From Zea mays (taxonomy: Eukaryota; Streptophyta; Magnoliopsida; Poales; Poaceae), in NCBI RefSeq assembly GCF_902167145.1, contig NC_050098.1:32668501-32732500 (forward strand): DNA of 64,000 nt, given 5' to 3'. The position numbers and the translations under genes are program-made. The stretch's first letter is position 1; each line of letters starts with the position of its first letter. The notes beneath the pieces are model-generated. The model worked only from the letters and a program-made list of their open reading frames with translations, was not told the DNA's origin and did not search any database. This document shows, in pieces, positions 35,163 to 47,245 of this stretch.

Positions 35163-35661
35163 TTCCTATGGCGCCTAGGGCCGGGCTTGGCTGCTGTCAG
35201 CCTCACTCTGTCGTGTGGCATAGCAGTTGGAGCGGCGCAGGTGGTGCTGTCCTCTTGTCAGGCTGGTCAGTGGAGCGGCGAAGTGACTACAGTCACTTCG
35301 GCTCTGTCAACTGGAGGACGCGCGTCAGGATAAAGGTGTCAGGCCACCTTTGCATTAAATTCCCCTGCGATTTGGTCGGTTGGCGTGGCGGTTTGGCCAA
35401 GGTTGCTTCTTCGTGAAGACTGGGCCTCGGGCGAGCCGAAGGTGCGTTCGTTGCCGTAGGGGGTCCTCGGGCGAGACGTAAACCCTCCGGGGTCGGCTGC
35501 CCTTGCCCGAGGCTGGGCTCGGGCGAGGCACAATCGCGTCCCTTGAATGGACCGATCCTTGACTTAATCGCACCCATCAGGCCTTTGCAGCTTTGTGCTG
35601 ATGGGGGTTACCAGCTGAGATTTAGGAGCCTTGAGGGTACCCCTAATTATGGTCCCCGACA

Positions 35662-36809
35662 AATTTGTAACCATAGTCCCTAAGGGTTTGCCTCATCCAA
35701 AGCAATTGCGCGCAACAATGGCCTGCGGCAATATACTCGGCTTCGGTGGTAGAAAGAGCTACAGAATTTTGCTTCTTTGAAGCCCAAGACACCAGAGATC
35801 TTCCCAAGAACTGGCAAGTCCCTGATGTGCTCTTTTTATCAATCTTACATCCTGCCCAATCAGCATCGGAATAACCAATTAAATCAAAAGTGGATCCCCT
35901 GGGATACCAAAGGCCAAACTTAGGAGTATAAACTAAATATCTCAAGATTCGTTTTACGGCCCTAAGGTGAACTTCCTTAGGATCGGCTTGGAATCTTGCA
36001 CACATGCATACGGAAAGCATTATATCCGGTCGAGATGCACATAAATAGAGTAAAGAACCTATCATCGACCGGTATACCTTTTGATCTACGGATTTACCTC
36101 CCGTGTCGAGGTCGAGATGCCCATTGGTTCCCATGGGTGTCTTGATGGGCTTGGCATCCTTCATCCCAAACTTGGTAAGAATATCTTGAATGTACTTTGT
36201 TCTGCTAATGAAGGTGCCTTCTTGGAGTTGCTTGACTTGGAATCCTAAGAAATACTTCAACTCCCCCATCATTGACATCTCGAATTTTTGAATCATGATC
36301 CTACTAAACTCTTCACAAGTAGATTTGTTAGTAGACCCAAATATGATATCATCAACATAAATTTGGCATACAAACAAATCATTTGCAATGGTTTTAGTGA
36401 ATAGAGTAGGATCGGCTTTTCCGACTTTGAAGCCATTAGCGATAAGAAAATCTCTTAGGCATTCATACCATGCTCTTGGGGCTTGCTTGAGCCCATAAAG
36501 CGCCTTAGAGAGTTTATAAACATGGTTAGGGTACTCACTATCTTCAAAGCCGGGAGGTTGCTCAACATAGACCTCCTCCTTGATTGGTCCATTGAGGAAG
36601 GCACTTTTCACGTCCATTTGATAAAGCTTAAAGCCATGGTAAGTAGCATAGGCAAGTAATATGCAAATTGACTCAAGCCTAGCTACGGGTGCATAGGTTT
36701 CACCGAAATTCAAACCTTCGACTTGTGAATATCCCTTGGCCACAAGTCGGGCTTTGTTCCTTGTCACCACACCATGTTCATCTTGTTTGTTGCGGAAGAC
36801 CCACTTGGT
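35662..36809 (-). pseudogene. Element O pol: reverse transcriptase and start of RNase H
   Basis: The Copia RT reads without a stop: [23 protein letters not shown] (motif A Asp), [13 protein letters not shown] and [13 protein letters not shown] (YVDD-type site), then RNase H motifs [17 protein letters not shown] and [11 protein letters not shown]. It is cut on the left by insertion of B (rest at 20896-21155) and on the right by TGA 36810-36812, which separates it from integrase in an otherwise continuous frame. Confidence 0.9.
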
Positions 36810-38661
36810 TCATACAACATTTTGGTTAGGACGTGGAACTAAATGCCTTACCTCATTCCTCGTGAAGTTGTTGAGCTCCTCTTGCATTGCCAGCACCCAA
36901 TCCGAATCTTGAAGTGCTTCCTCTACCCTATGTGGCTCAATAGAGGAAACAAAAAAGTAATGTTTACAAAAATGAGCAACACGAGATCGAGTGGTTACCC
37001 CCTTATGAATATCGTCGAGGATGGTGTTCACGGGGTGATCTCGTTGGATTGCTTGGTGGACTCTTGGGTGTGGCGGTCTTGGACCGTCATCATCTTCCTT
37101 GTCTTGATCATGGGCATCTCCCCCTTGATCATTGTCCTCCTCTTGAGGTGGCTCATCTTCTTGATCCTCATTTTCATCATCTTGAGCTTGATCCTCATCT
37201 TGTGTTGGTGGAGATGCTTGATTTGAAGATGATGGTTGATCTTGTGCTTGTGGAGGCTCTTCGGATTCTTTAGGACACACATCCCCAATGGACATGTTCC
37301 TTAGCGCGACGCACGGAGCCTCTTCATCATCTAGCTCATCAAGATCAACTTGCTCTACTTGAGAGCCGTTAGTCTCATCAAACACAATGTCATAAGAAAC
37401 TTCAACTAGTCCAGAGGACTTGTTAAAGACTCTATATGCCCTTGTGTTTGAACCATAACCAAGTAAAAAGCCTTCTACAACCTTAGGAGCAAATTTAGAT
37501 TTTCTACCTCTTTTAACAAGAATAAAGCATTTGCTACCAAAGACTCTAAAATATGAAACATTGGGCTTTTTACCAATTAGGAGTTCATAAGATGTCTTCT
37601 TGAGGATTCGGTGAAGATATAACCGGTTGATGGCGTAGCAAGCGGTGTTGACCGCCTCGGCCCAAAACCGATCCGAAGTCTTGTACTCATCAAGCATGGT
37701 CCTTGCCATGTCCAATAGAGTTCTATTTTTCCTCTCTACTACACCATTTTGTTGTGGTGTGTAGGGAGAAGAGAACTCATGCTTGATGCCCTCCTCCTCA
37801 AGAAAGCCTTCGATTTGTGAGTTCTTGAACTCCGTCCCGTTGTCGCTTCTTATTTTCTTGATCCTCAAGCCGAACTCATTTTGAGCCCGTCTCAAGACTC
37901 CTTTCAAAGTATCTTGGGTTTGTGATTTTTCCTGCAAAAAGAATACCCAAGTGAAGCGAGAATAATCATCCACAATAACTAGACAATACTTACTCCCGCC
38001 GATGCTTATGTAAGCTATCGGGCTGAATAGGTCCATGTGGAGTAGCTCAAGCGGCCTGTCACTCGTCATGATGTTCTTGTGTGGATGGTGAACACCAACT
38101 TGCTTTCCTTCTTGACATGCGCTACAAATCCTGTCTTTCTCAAAATGAACATTGGTTAGTCCCAAAATGTGTTCTCCCTTTAGAAGCTTATGAAGATTCT
38201 TCATCCCAACATGTGCTAGTCGGTGGTGCCATAGCCAACCCATGTTAGTCTTAGCGATTAAGCAAGTGTCGAGTTCAACTCTATCAAAATCTACTAAGTA
38301 TAGCTGACCCTCTAACACTCCCTTAAATGCTACTGAATCATCACTTCTTCTAAAGACAGTAACACCTATATCCGTAAAAAGACAGTTGTAGCCCATTTTG
38401 CATAATTGAGAAACAAAAAACAAATTGTAATCTAAAGAATCTACAAGAAAAACATTGGAAATAGAATGGTCAGGAGATATTGCAATTTTACCAAGTCCTT
38501 TGACCAAACCTTGATTTCCATCCCCGAATGTGATGGCTCTTTGGGGATCATGGTTTTTCTCATAGGAGGAGAACATCCTTTTCTCCCCTGTCATGTGGTT
38601 TGTGCACCCGCTGTTGATGATCCAACTTGAGCCCCCGGATGCATAAACCTACAAAACAAAT
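36810..38661 (-). pseudogene. Element O pol: protease and integrase; protease catalytic Asp replaced by Asn
   Basis: The pol frame starts at GTT 38646-38648 after the gag stop. The protease has WIINSGCTNHMTG: the residue that is Asp in element H (56119-56121 region) and in active Copia proteases is Asn here (codon 38613-38615), a change expected to abolish catalysis. GAG-pre-integrase (HHRLAHVGMKNLHKLL), a CSACQEGKQ zinc motif and an integrase core with Asp, Asp and Glu (LHMDLFSP, RSDNGTEFKN, NGVVERKNR) follow, then an acidic, Pro-rich linker to RT. The frame ends at TGA 36810-36812. Confidence 0.9.
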
Positions 38662-40050
38662 TTAGGCCTTGTTCTTAGGTACCCAAACGGTCTTGGGTCC
38701 TTTGACATTAGAAACAAGCACCTTGGGTACCCAAACACAAGTCTTTGATCCCTTGTGTTTGCCCCCAACATATTTGGCAACTACTTTGCCTGATTTGTTA
38801 GTGAGCACATAGGAAGCATCAAAAGTCTTAAATGAAATGTTAGGCTCATTTGATGCAATAGGAGTTTTCTTCTTAGGCAATTTAGCTTTAGTGGATTGCC
38901 TAGAACTAGATGTCTCACTCTTATACATAAAAGCATGATGAGAGCCAGAGTGAGACTTCATAGAATGAATTCTCCTAATTTTGTGCTCGGGATAACCGGC
39001 AGGGTACAAAATGTAGCCCTCGTTATCCTGAGCCATGGGAGCTTTGCCCTTAACAAAGTTAGACAATCTTTTAGGAGGGGCATTAAGCTTGACATTGTCT
39101 CCCTTTCGGAAGCCAATGCCATCCTTAATGCCAGGGCGTCTCCCACTATAAAGCATACTACAAGCAAATTTAAAATTTTCATTTTCTAACTCATGCTCGG
39201 CAATTCTAGCATCTAATTTTGCTATATGATCGTTTTGTTGTTTAATCATAGCAATGTGATCATGTATAGCATCAATGTTAACATCACTATATCTAGTGCA
39301 AATAGTAACATGCTCAACGGTAGATGTAGAGAGTTTGCAAGAATTTAGTTCAACAATCTTAGCATGTAAAATGTCATTTTCATCTCTAAGATTGGTAATC
39401 GAAACATCTAAATCCTTAGCCTTAGCAATTAATTTTTCATTCTCAATTTTAAGGCTAGAGAGCGATGCATTCAAATTGTCAATCTTAGTAATCAAACTAT
39501 CATTATCATTTCTAAGACTAACAATTGAATCATCACAAATATCTAACTTCTCAACCTTAGCAATTAGTTTGACATTTTCATTTCTAAGGTTGGAAATAAC
39601 ATCATGGCAAGTGCTTAGCTCACTAGACAAATTTTCACATTTTTCTACTTCCTGAGCATAAGCATTTTTAGTCTTAACATGCCTTTTGTTTTCCTTAATA
39701 AGGAAGTCCTCTTGGCTATCCAAGAGTTCATCCTTCTCATGAATAGCACTAATCAATTCATTCAATTTCTCTTTTTGTTGCATGTTAAGATTGGCAAAAA
39801 GAGTAAGCAAGTTATCCTCATCATCACTAGAATTATCCTCATCACTAGAGGTTGCATACTTAGTGGAGGATCTTGATTTTACCTTCTTCTTTTTGCCGTC
39901 CGTTGCCATGAGGCATTTGTGGCCGACGTTGGGGAAGAGAAGGCCTTTGGTGACGACGATGTTTGCGGCGTCCTCGTCGGAGGAGGAGTCGGTGGAGCTC
40001 TCGTCGGAGTCCCACTCCTGGCAAACATGGGCATCACCGCCCTTCTTCTT
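38662..40050 (-). pseudogene. Element O gag, coiled-coil extension after the zinc knuckle
   Basis: An open frame (ATG 39909) runs from a Ser/Asp-rich segment (TSSDEDNSSDDEDN) through about 200 residues of heptad-like Asn/Leu/Lys repeats (LRNENVKLIAKVEKLD type) to a basic tail ending at TAA 38662-38664. This extension is typical of Sirevirus gag and matches 42544-43053 plus 55653-56082 of element H. It is preceded by TAA 40051-40053, which cuts it from the gag core in the same frame. The ATG at 39909 is probably internal. Confidence 0.85.
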
Positions 40051-41284
40051 TTAGTACCTCTTCTTTTCTCTTCTCTTTCCCTTCTTGTCATCGCCCGTGT
40101 CACTATCACTAGACAAAGGACATTTAGCGATAAAATGACTGGGCTTACCACATTTGTAACAAACCTTCATGGAGCGAGGTTTGTAATCCTTCCCCTTCTT
40201 TGCTTGAGGATTTGGTGGAAGCTCTTGATGATGAGCGCCATTTCCTCGTTGTCGAGCTTGGAGGCGTCGATGGGAATCCTACTTGGTGTAGAATCCTTCT
40301 TTTCTTCTTCCGTCGCCTTGAATGCGACGGGTTGCACCTCGGGTGTTGAGGTGGCGCCTTGCTCGATGATTTTCTTGGAGCCTTTGATCATCAATTCAAA
40401 GCTCACAAATTTTCCTATTACTTCCTTGGGAGACATTAGTTTATATCTTGGATCACCACGAATTAATTGAACTTGAGTAGGGTTAAGAAATACGAGTGAT
40501 CTAAGAATAACCTTGACTATTTCATGGTCATCCCATTTGGTGCTCCCGAGGTTGCGCACTTGGTTCACCAATGTCTTGAGCCTGTTGTACATTGCTTGTG
40601 GCTTCCCCCTTGGTGAAGCATGAAGCGACCGAGCTCCCCCTCGATCATTTCCCTCTTGGTGATCTTGGTCAGCTCGTCTCCTTCGTGCGTGGTTTTGAGC
40701 ACATCCCAAATCTCCTTGGCGCTCTTCAACCCTTGCACCTTGTTGTACTCCTCTCGACTTAGAGAGGCGAGGAGTATAGTGGTGGCTTGGGAGTTGAAGT
40801 GCCAGATTTGGGCAACTTCGTCCGAGTCATAGTCTTCATCCCCCGGCGATGGTACCTGTACTCCAGTCTCAACAACATCCCAAATACTAGTGTGGAGTGA
40901 GGTTAGATGGTGCCTCATTTTGTCACTCCACATATTATAATCTTCACCATCGAACATGGGTGGTTTGCCTAATGGGACGGAAAGTAAAGGAGTATGTTTG
41001 GAAATACGAGGATAGCATAAGGGGATCTTACTAAACTTCTTGCTCTCATGGCGCTTAGAAGTGATGGACGGTGTGTCGGAGCCGGAGGTGGATGGCGATG
41101 AAGAGTCGGTCTCATAGTAGACCACTTTCTTCATCTTCTTTTTCTTCTCGCCGCTCCGACGCGACTTGTCGTGTGAAGGGGATCCCTTCACCTTGTTGCC
41201 GGACTCTCCAGATGGAGCCTTCCCATGGCTTGTGGCGGGCTTCTCGCCGGTCACCATCTCCTTCTTGGCGTGATCTCCCGACAT
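40051..41284 (-). pseudogene. Element O gag core with zinc knuckle, two frameshifts
   Basis: The start is ATG at 41282-41284. The core includes PPMFDGEDYNMWSDKMRHHL and KSAKEIWDVLKTTHEG. A frameshift in the C-run at 40604-40609 moves the frame to AMYNRLKTLVNQVRNLG, and a second near 40190 precedes the CCHC knuckle CYKCGKPSHFIAKC at 40120-40161. TAA at 40051-40053 then stops the frame. The protein would form particles and bind RNA; in this copy it is dead. Confidence 0.87.
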
Positions 41285-41314
41285 CACTTCGAGCGGTTAG
41301 GCTCTAATGAAGTA

Positions 41315-41330
41315 CCGAGCTCCGATACCA
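41315..41330 (-). promoter_or_regulatory. Element O: primer-binding site (initiator Met tRNA type)
   Basis: On the minus strand TGGTATCGGAGCTCGG lies two bases inside the 5' LTR end. It resembles the plant initiator-Met primer site TGGTATCAGAGC. Confidence 0.85.
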
Positions 41331-41332
41331 AT

Positions 41333-42543
41333 TGAAAGTCGCCTAGAGGGGGGTGAATAGGAAAATATGAAATTTACAAACTTAAGCACACACTACAAGC
41401 CGGGGTTAGCGTTAGAAATATAAACGAGTCCGAAAGAGAGGGCGAAAACAAATCACAAGCGAATAAGAGAGGATGACACGGTGATTTGTTTTACCGAGGT
41501 TCGGTTCTTGCAAACCTACTCCCCGTTGAGGTGGTCACAAAGACCAGGTCTCTTTCAACCCTTTCCCTCTCTCAAACGGTCACCTAGACCGAGTGAGCCT
41601 TTTTCTTCAATCAAATGGGACACTAAGTCCACTACAAGGACCACCACAACTTGGTGTCTCTTGTTTTGATTACAAGTGAGTTGAACACAAGAAAGAAGGA
41701 AGAAGAAAAGCAATCCAGGCGCAAGAGCTCAAATGAACACAAATGTCTCTCTCTCTAGTCACTAATTTGGTTGGAGTGATTCTGAACTTGGGAGAGGATT
41801 TGATCTCTTTGTATGTGTCTTGAATGAAGTCTATAGCTCTTGTATAAGGTTTGATGGCTGAAAACTTGGATGCAATGAATGGTGGGTGGTTGGGGGTATT
41901 TATAGCCCCAACCACCAAAGTAGCCATTGGTGAAGGCTGCTGTCGCATGGCGCACCGGACAGTCCGGTGCGCCACCGGACACTGTCCGGTGCGCTAGCCA
42001 CGTCACACGACCGTTAGGGTTCGACCGTTGGAGTTTCTGTCTTCTGGGCCACCGGACAGTTCAGTGGTGCATCGAACAGTCACTATTCACTGTCCGGTGT
42101 GCCTTCTGGCGCTGCTCTGACCTCTGCGCGCAGGCGCGCACTGTTCACTTTTACTGTACCGTTGCAGACGACCGTTGGCGCTGTGAAGCCGTTACTCCGT
42201 TGGCGCACCGGACAGTCCGGTGCTACACCTGACAGTCCGGTGAATTATAGCGGAGCGGCTCCCAGAATTCCCGAAGGTGGCAAGTTCGGAGTTGGGTTCC
42301 CTGGTGCACCGGACACTGTCCGGTGGCACACCAGACAGTCCGGTGCGCCAGACCAGGGCACACTTCGGTAGTCTTTTGCTCTCTTTGTTTGAACCCTTTC
42401 TTGGTCTTTTTATTGGTTTGTTGTGAACCTTTGGCACCTATAAAACTTATAATCTAGAGCAAACTAGTTAGTCCAATTATTTGTGTTGGGCAATTCAACC
42501 ACCAAAATCAATTAGGAAAAGGTGTAAGCCTATTTCCCTTTCA
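41333..42543 (-). repeat. Element O 5' LTR (1,211 bp)
   Basis: TG...CA ends, with the primer-binding site at the left edge and AATTG at the right. It contains exact copies of the palindromic motif CACCGGACAGTCCGGTG (41953-41969 and 42206-42222) and near copies. Confidence 0.92.
41897..41904 (-). promoter_or_regulatory. Element O 5' LTR: TATA box
   Basis: TATAAATA on the minus strand, directly downstream of the palindrome-rich block with respect to transcription. Confidence 0.65.
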
Positions 42544-43053
42544 AATTGTTTAAAGGTTTAGATAGAGCTAAGGTAGAGAAAATTAATGAATTGATTGATG
42601 CTCTAAATGAAAAGGATAGACTTTTAGAAAAGCAAGAGGACATTTTGTATGAAGAACATGATAAATTTGTTAGTGTTCAAAAATCTCTTGCTCTAGAAAT
42701 TAAAAGAAACGAAATGCTATCCTCTGAGTTATCTACTTGCCATGAGTCTGTCCCTAGTTTAAAGAATTTAAATGATGAATTAAATGCTTAGCTAGAGAAA
42801 GCAAATGCAACTAGATCATGTGTGAAACATGTAGTTATTTGCAATAGATGCAAGGACCTTGATGTTAATGCTTGTGATGAACATCTTATTTCTATTGCCA
42901 AATTAAACAATGAGGTGGCAAGTCTTAATGCTCAACTTAAGACTTGCGAAAGTGATTTTTATAAATTAAAATTTGCTAGGGATGCCTACACTATTGGTAG
43001 ACACCCCTCAATTAAGGATGGACTTGGTTTTTGAAAGGAAACCAAGACCTTAA
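42544..43053 (+). pseudogene. Element H gag, coiled-coil extension (middle piece)
   Basis: The frame continues that of 294-1043 directly: the codons around the TSD read SEL then FKGLDRAKVEKINEL. The segment is coiled-coil-like (ALNEKDRLLEKQEDILYEE) with VKHVVICNRCKDLDVNACDE later. In-frame stops are TAG 42789-42791 and TGA 43032-43034. It ends at the insertion of element C, and the frame resumes at 55658. Confidence 0.87.
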
Positions 43054-46000
43054 TGTGACGGAACCTCCCAAGTAATTAGGCCCACCTACAGTTGTCCTTG
43101 TCTAACCGACATCAGACACCCTGCAGATGTTCCTAAGTCACTTGACAAGCTCGGTATCTTTCCTTACCTCACCAGGAACGTCTCACCCGTCTTGCAGATA
43201 TTACAGATCGTCGGAGATAAAGGAATGCGGAAGCGAATTACATAACTTACATTTATTTCAAAAGCAAGCTTGAGTTATTTTATTACAGACTAGAGCTAAA
43301 AGTGAGTGCAGAGTAGTAATATTATACAAACCAAGGGAGGCGCAAACTCCTCCCGATAAGTTCTTAAGCAAAAGATCCTATGTGGAGGACCAAGTCCTCC
43401 CGCACTTCAGTCTTGTTTTTCCTCATTTGGTACCACCTTGGAGCAAAAGCAACAAAAATTTGTCGCTTCCTCACCTAAAAACAACAGAGGGATAAACCCT
43501 GAGTATGGAATTACTCAGCAAGTCTTACCCGACTAAGGAAAAGAATCTCAAGGGTATGCTGGATAAATAGGAGTCAAGGAGAGGCTTTTAGCAAAAATCA
43601 ACTTATACTTTTGCAGAAGTAGCTTACTAAAGTGAGTCCTTACTTTCAATCTTTTAACGCCATATTAAGTATTAATAGACTCTATTTGCATCTAGTCTAA
43701 TTTCACATCACATCAAGACAACATCGTTTTTATCCATAGTGTTCACATCCTGACTTTAGGTTGCAGGGAAGTGACCAAGTCTTCATAACCGCGAAGGTAC
43801 GGCGATCCGAATCGATTATACTCAGCTGAGGATCTCCAATCACACGACATATGTAGCACTTAACCCTTGCATATGTCAACCCACCATCGGGGTTCTTAAG
43901 ACCGGATCAGGTTCACGCAAACCGAGAGCACAGATACACCACCGTCCAGCCTCTTGCCACGAAGGGTACACGCTACTCTCGCCACCGCTCCACGCCCATT
44001 TCGTGTTATCTTATTCCGGCCTTAGTCTGCCCGAGGCAAGGCTTACCCATGATGAGGCATGTGACCAGTTAAAGGGTCCTCGGTCAGCACGCCTACATAC
44101 ACGTTAATCCTTAACCAACTTGGGTAGAATATCACCTGTTCCTAACCCAAGTCTCAATTTAAGTATTTCCATCCTTAGGATTGTGTCTGTTCCTTAGGAT
44201 GAAAGAGCATCACAGGGAACTTTGCAGTAAGATCCCACTATTGCTCTAAATGAAAATATTCTTGCAGGTAGAAGCCATCCTCTCCATGGTTAAATTGAGG
44301 ACCACCTCTATCTACAAGATCTAAGCAAGACTAAGCATTTTTGTAAATCATATTTTGATACTTCACAGAAGTATCTATAAAGGTATGGATATCAAGGAAA
44401 GCAATGCATCAAAGGGTTTCAAGTAACTCCTATGAACCTAATGCACATTTCACTAGACTTAAGTGTGCAAAAAGTATTTAAAAACACAAGGAAAGGGGTT
44501 GCATGCACCGGGGCTTGCCTTCGTTTACAGGTGAGTCAGGCTCGGACTCACAGATGTCGAAGTAGAGCCAAGTCTCTGCCTGAGATTCCAAAGGTGGTGG
44601 TGTCTTCTCTTCAGTCACTTCACTCTCTTCTTCGTTCTCTAAATATAACCATATAGGTATATATATAAAAATGAATGCCATGTAATGCTTATGAGAATGC
44701 AAAGATAATATAAACTGATTATTTATGTCTTGAGTACAACTTTCCTTCACGGTACTCCGAGAACCTAGGGTTTCCGGAGTCGGTAAAGGAGTTCACAGGG
44801 CAGGGGGGTGGTTTTGGGTTTGGTGATCAAACAAGGTCCAAATCAATTCAAACTCTACCCAAGGCTTCTAAATATTGTTTTAAGTTCCCATAAAAAGTTT
44901 GGGAATTTTTGGACTTACCATATGTTTTCTAAAAATCCAGAACTAATACTTTAAGCTATTTTAAATGTTCTAAAATTCCCTGTTTAAACTAAAAATCATG
45001 AAACTATTTTTTATTAAATACTAGGGAAAATAAGGAGCCTGGGAAAATTGGTCTCTTATTTTTAGGATTTTTCTGTAATTTTCTACATATTTCTAAAGCT
45101 CCACTGGAAAAGAAAAAGGAAAAAGTGTAAATAGCGTTGGGCTGAATCTAGCCCAGTCGGCCCAATAGCACAGCGAACAGGGGGGCGCCCACGCGCGCCC
45201 GCGTGTGCTGGCGATCTTACGGAAAGGCCCTTACGGTTTTTGACTAACTCAAGGAAGTCCAAACACTATTGAATCCAGTCGCTGACACTTTGTCAAAATG
45301 TCCCTAGACTTCTGTCTCTTCTCCAAACACACCCTTGGCCATGGCGCGCTCGCCGTTCGCCCCTGACGACGCACGGACTAGCCTTGGCCGGCGATGGCTG
45401 CTCGGTTTAACTAGCGGGGAGGCTTCACTGACCTAAAGAGAACTAGGAACAACCATTAATTTGACAGGAAACCCACTGGGAATTGCTTGTCCACGATCAC
45501 GGCGGACACCGAGCATGGGAGCACACGTTCCCGCCAAATCATGGTCGATCAGAGCAAACGGACGCCACCGTGAGCTTCACAAGCACGCAGAGGTACGAAA
45601 ACAACACATGGATTGAATAGGGACTTACCAGAACGAGCTGGCCACGGTGAGCTAGGTTCTTACGGTGTTTTGGGTGGATTTGGGGAAATCTCAAATTGAA
45701 GCTTTCGGGTAGATAATTTAGGGCACAGATAGATACAGGAGTTGCTTGACTACATGGCGGAGCTACGAGCGAGGTCAATTTATAGAGCCCTCAAGCGGTG
45801 GCCGCGAATTTAAGCGATGACGCGCGGCGGCCGGAGATAAGGAAGGTCATCGGCTTCGCGATTTCGTGTCCACCGCCGTGGCGGGCTCACCGGCATCGAT
45901 GAGACAGCCGTGAGGAGTCACGACGACGAGGTGGAAGGGCAGAGCCACGCGGCACAAAGCCGGGAGGCGGCGATTCACCGGCGTTCTTATCGGTTCCATC

Positions 46001-47086
46001 ACGGTGAACACGGTACGGTGGCTGGACTTCTTTAGCGGCTGAAGTTTTATCCACGGCGGTGATCTCCAAGTGTTATCCACACGGTCCGCACGAATCACGA
46101 TGACCCAATACGCGAACCCGCGCCCGGTGGTCGTCGGCGGTGAGGACAACCGCGCTAGCGGTCTGATCCGATGTTGTTACTGTACCATGGCTAGTGTTCG
46201 TCAGACAGCCTGACAGAGCCTTTTGGAGCATGGTTTTCTCTTATTTTTGAATGACAACTCAACTCAAAATCTGCATCAAAGTTGTACAGCAACATACCTT
46301 CTACAATATTGCCATATGATGTTGCCACAAAAACTCATTGGATCATGCTTGAATCTAGGCTTGAAGTTGATGTCAGTTCATTATTAGTCTGAAAATTCAG
46401 ACCAAACCAGTCTGACAGCCTGAATTCAGGCATAAATATCTCTGGATTTTTCTCAACAAGTGAGCTTACAATCTTAAGCAAAGTTGTTCTCCATTAATTG
46501 GTCTACAAACTTATTGTGGTCACTTTGGGCAAAATCCCTATATTTTAAAAGATACAGGGCTCCAAAGTTGAACCAACTAAACTGAATTTCAGACTTAGGC
46601 TCTATAGTGCTTAAGAGGTGATTTTTGCAAATAAGCCCAAAACTTAGGGTTTAACTTGCAAATTCACATATTTGTGAACCAAATGACTTTATATGTTTAA
46701 ACATAGAAGTTTTTACACTTTAGTCCAAAGGTTCACCACTTTTGCACATCAGCCCCTAGGGTTTAGTTTTAGGGTTTTCCAGGGTTCCAATTAGGGTTTC
46801 TGGTATCTTAGGGGTATAAAGGTGATTCAAGTTTATTTTTGGGGTCATTTTATGACTTTTACCCTAAAGCTTTTAGGTTTTCTCAACTTGGGTTAGGTTT
46901 TACCCCTTTAATGTCTATTTAGGGTTAAATTCCCTATCCAGGGTCCTATTTGCAAAACACTTAAACAATACAACTTGTTTGGAATTTTTGCCTAGTGAAT
47001 GCATTCTAGGTGTATCAAACATATGCAATGCCAATGCTATGATGCCATGCTCAAGTTTTAGTTACAGTAACACCAGGGGTGTTACA
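43054..47086 (-). repeat. Element C 3' LTR (4,033 bp)
   Basis: The minus-strand TATA (CTATAAATT) is at 45777-45785. A polypurine tract lies on its right edge. Small open frames (for example 45847-46149) recur in the other LTR but show no known domain. Confidence 0.92.
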
Positions 47087-47099
47087 TCCTTCCCCCCAT
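47087..47099 (-). promoter_or_regulatory. Element C: polypurine tract
   Basis: ATGGGGGGAAGGA on the minus strand directly precedes the LTR start TGTAACACC. Confidence 0.85.
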
Positions 47100-47245
47100 A
47101 AAAGAATCTCGTCCCGAGATTAAAATCCTAGGGTAGGTAATGGTAAAGGAAACACATCACATTTTTATTCCCTAAATTTTGGTACAAGGCAGGGGTGATG
47201 TGGGGGTTCATTCCTTTATTGCAATAACTATATACATTTTACAAA

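Larger units (their letters stand above)
21156..35661 (-). mobile_element. Element B: Huck-type Tat lineage Ty3/Gypsy, minus strand, 14.5 kb
   Basis: LTRs are at 21156-23053 (3') and 33535-35661 (5'), with the same start as element A, and the element is flanked by AATTT at 21151-21155 and 35662-35666. Its gene order and primer-binding site equal those of A. It interrupts the RNase H of O. The LTRs are longer than in A because of a 57-bp repeat array. Outside the array the two LTRs differ at roughly 45 of 1,300 sites by eye. Coding capacity is better kept than in A: the last 841 codons of pol are open. Confidence 0.92.
33535..35661 (-). repeat. Element B 5' LTR (2,127 bp)
   Basis: It pairs with 21156-23053. 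The minus-strand TATA motif is at 33824-33832. The U3 carries 14 full 57-bp repeats plus a partial one. The AATTT duplication follows at 35662. Confidence 0.9.
1044..42543 (-). mobile_element. Element O: Opie/Ji-type Sirevirus (Ty1/Copia), minus strand, carrying three nested insertions
   Basis: LTRs lie at 1044-6496 (3', interrupted) and 41333-42543 (5'). Both have TG...CA ends, and the element is flanked by AATTG at 1039-1043 and 42544-42548. Reading right to left the order is 5' LTR, primer-binding site, gag, protease, integrase, RT, RNase H, 3' noncoding region, PPT, 3' LTR. Removing S, A and B with one TSD each leaves about 9.17 kb, the usual size of maize Opie/Ji elements. By eye the LTRs differ at roughly 40 of 1,200 positions. 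The coding region carries two frameshifts, two in-frame stops, the gag/pol-junction stop and a mutated protease active site. Confidence 0.92.

Noticed and set aside
34076..35333. Long open frames on both strands (about 380 codons each) with 19-residue repeats
   Set aside because: They are by-products of the 57-bp tandem array: 57 is a multiple of 3, so any stop-free unit stays open in every copy. The frame breaks in the other LTR where one base is lost.
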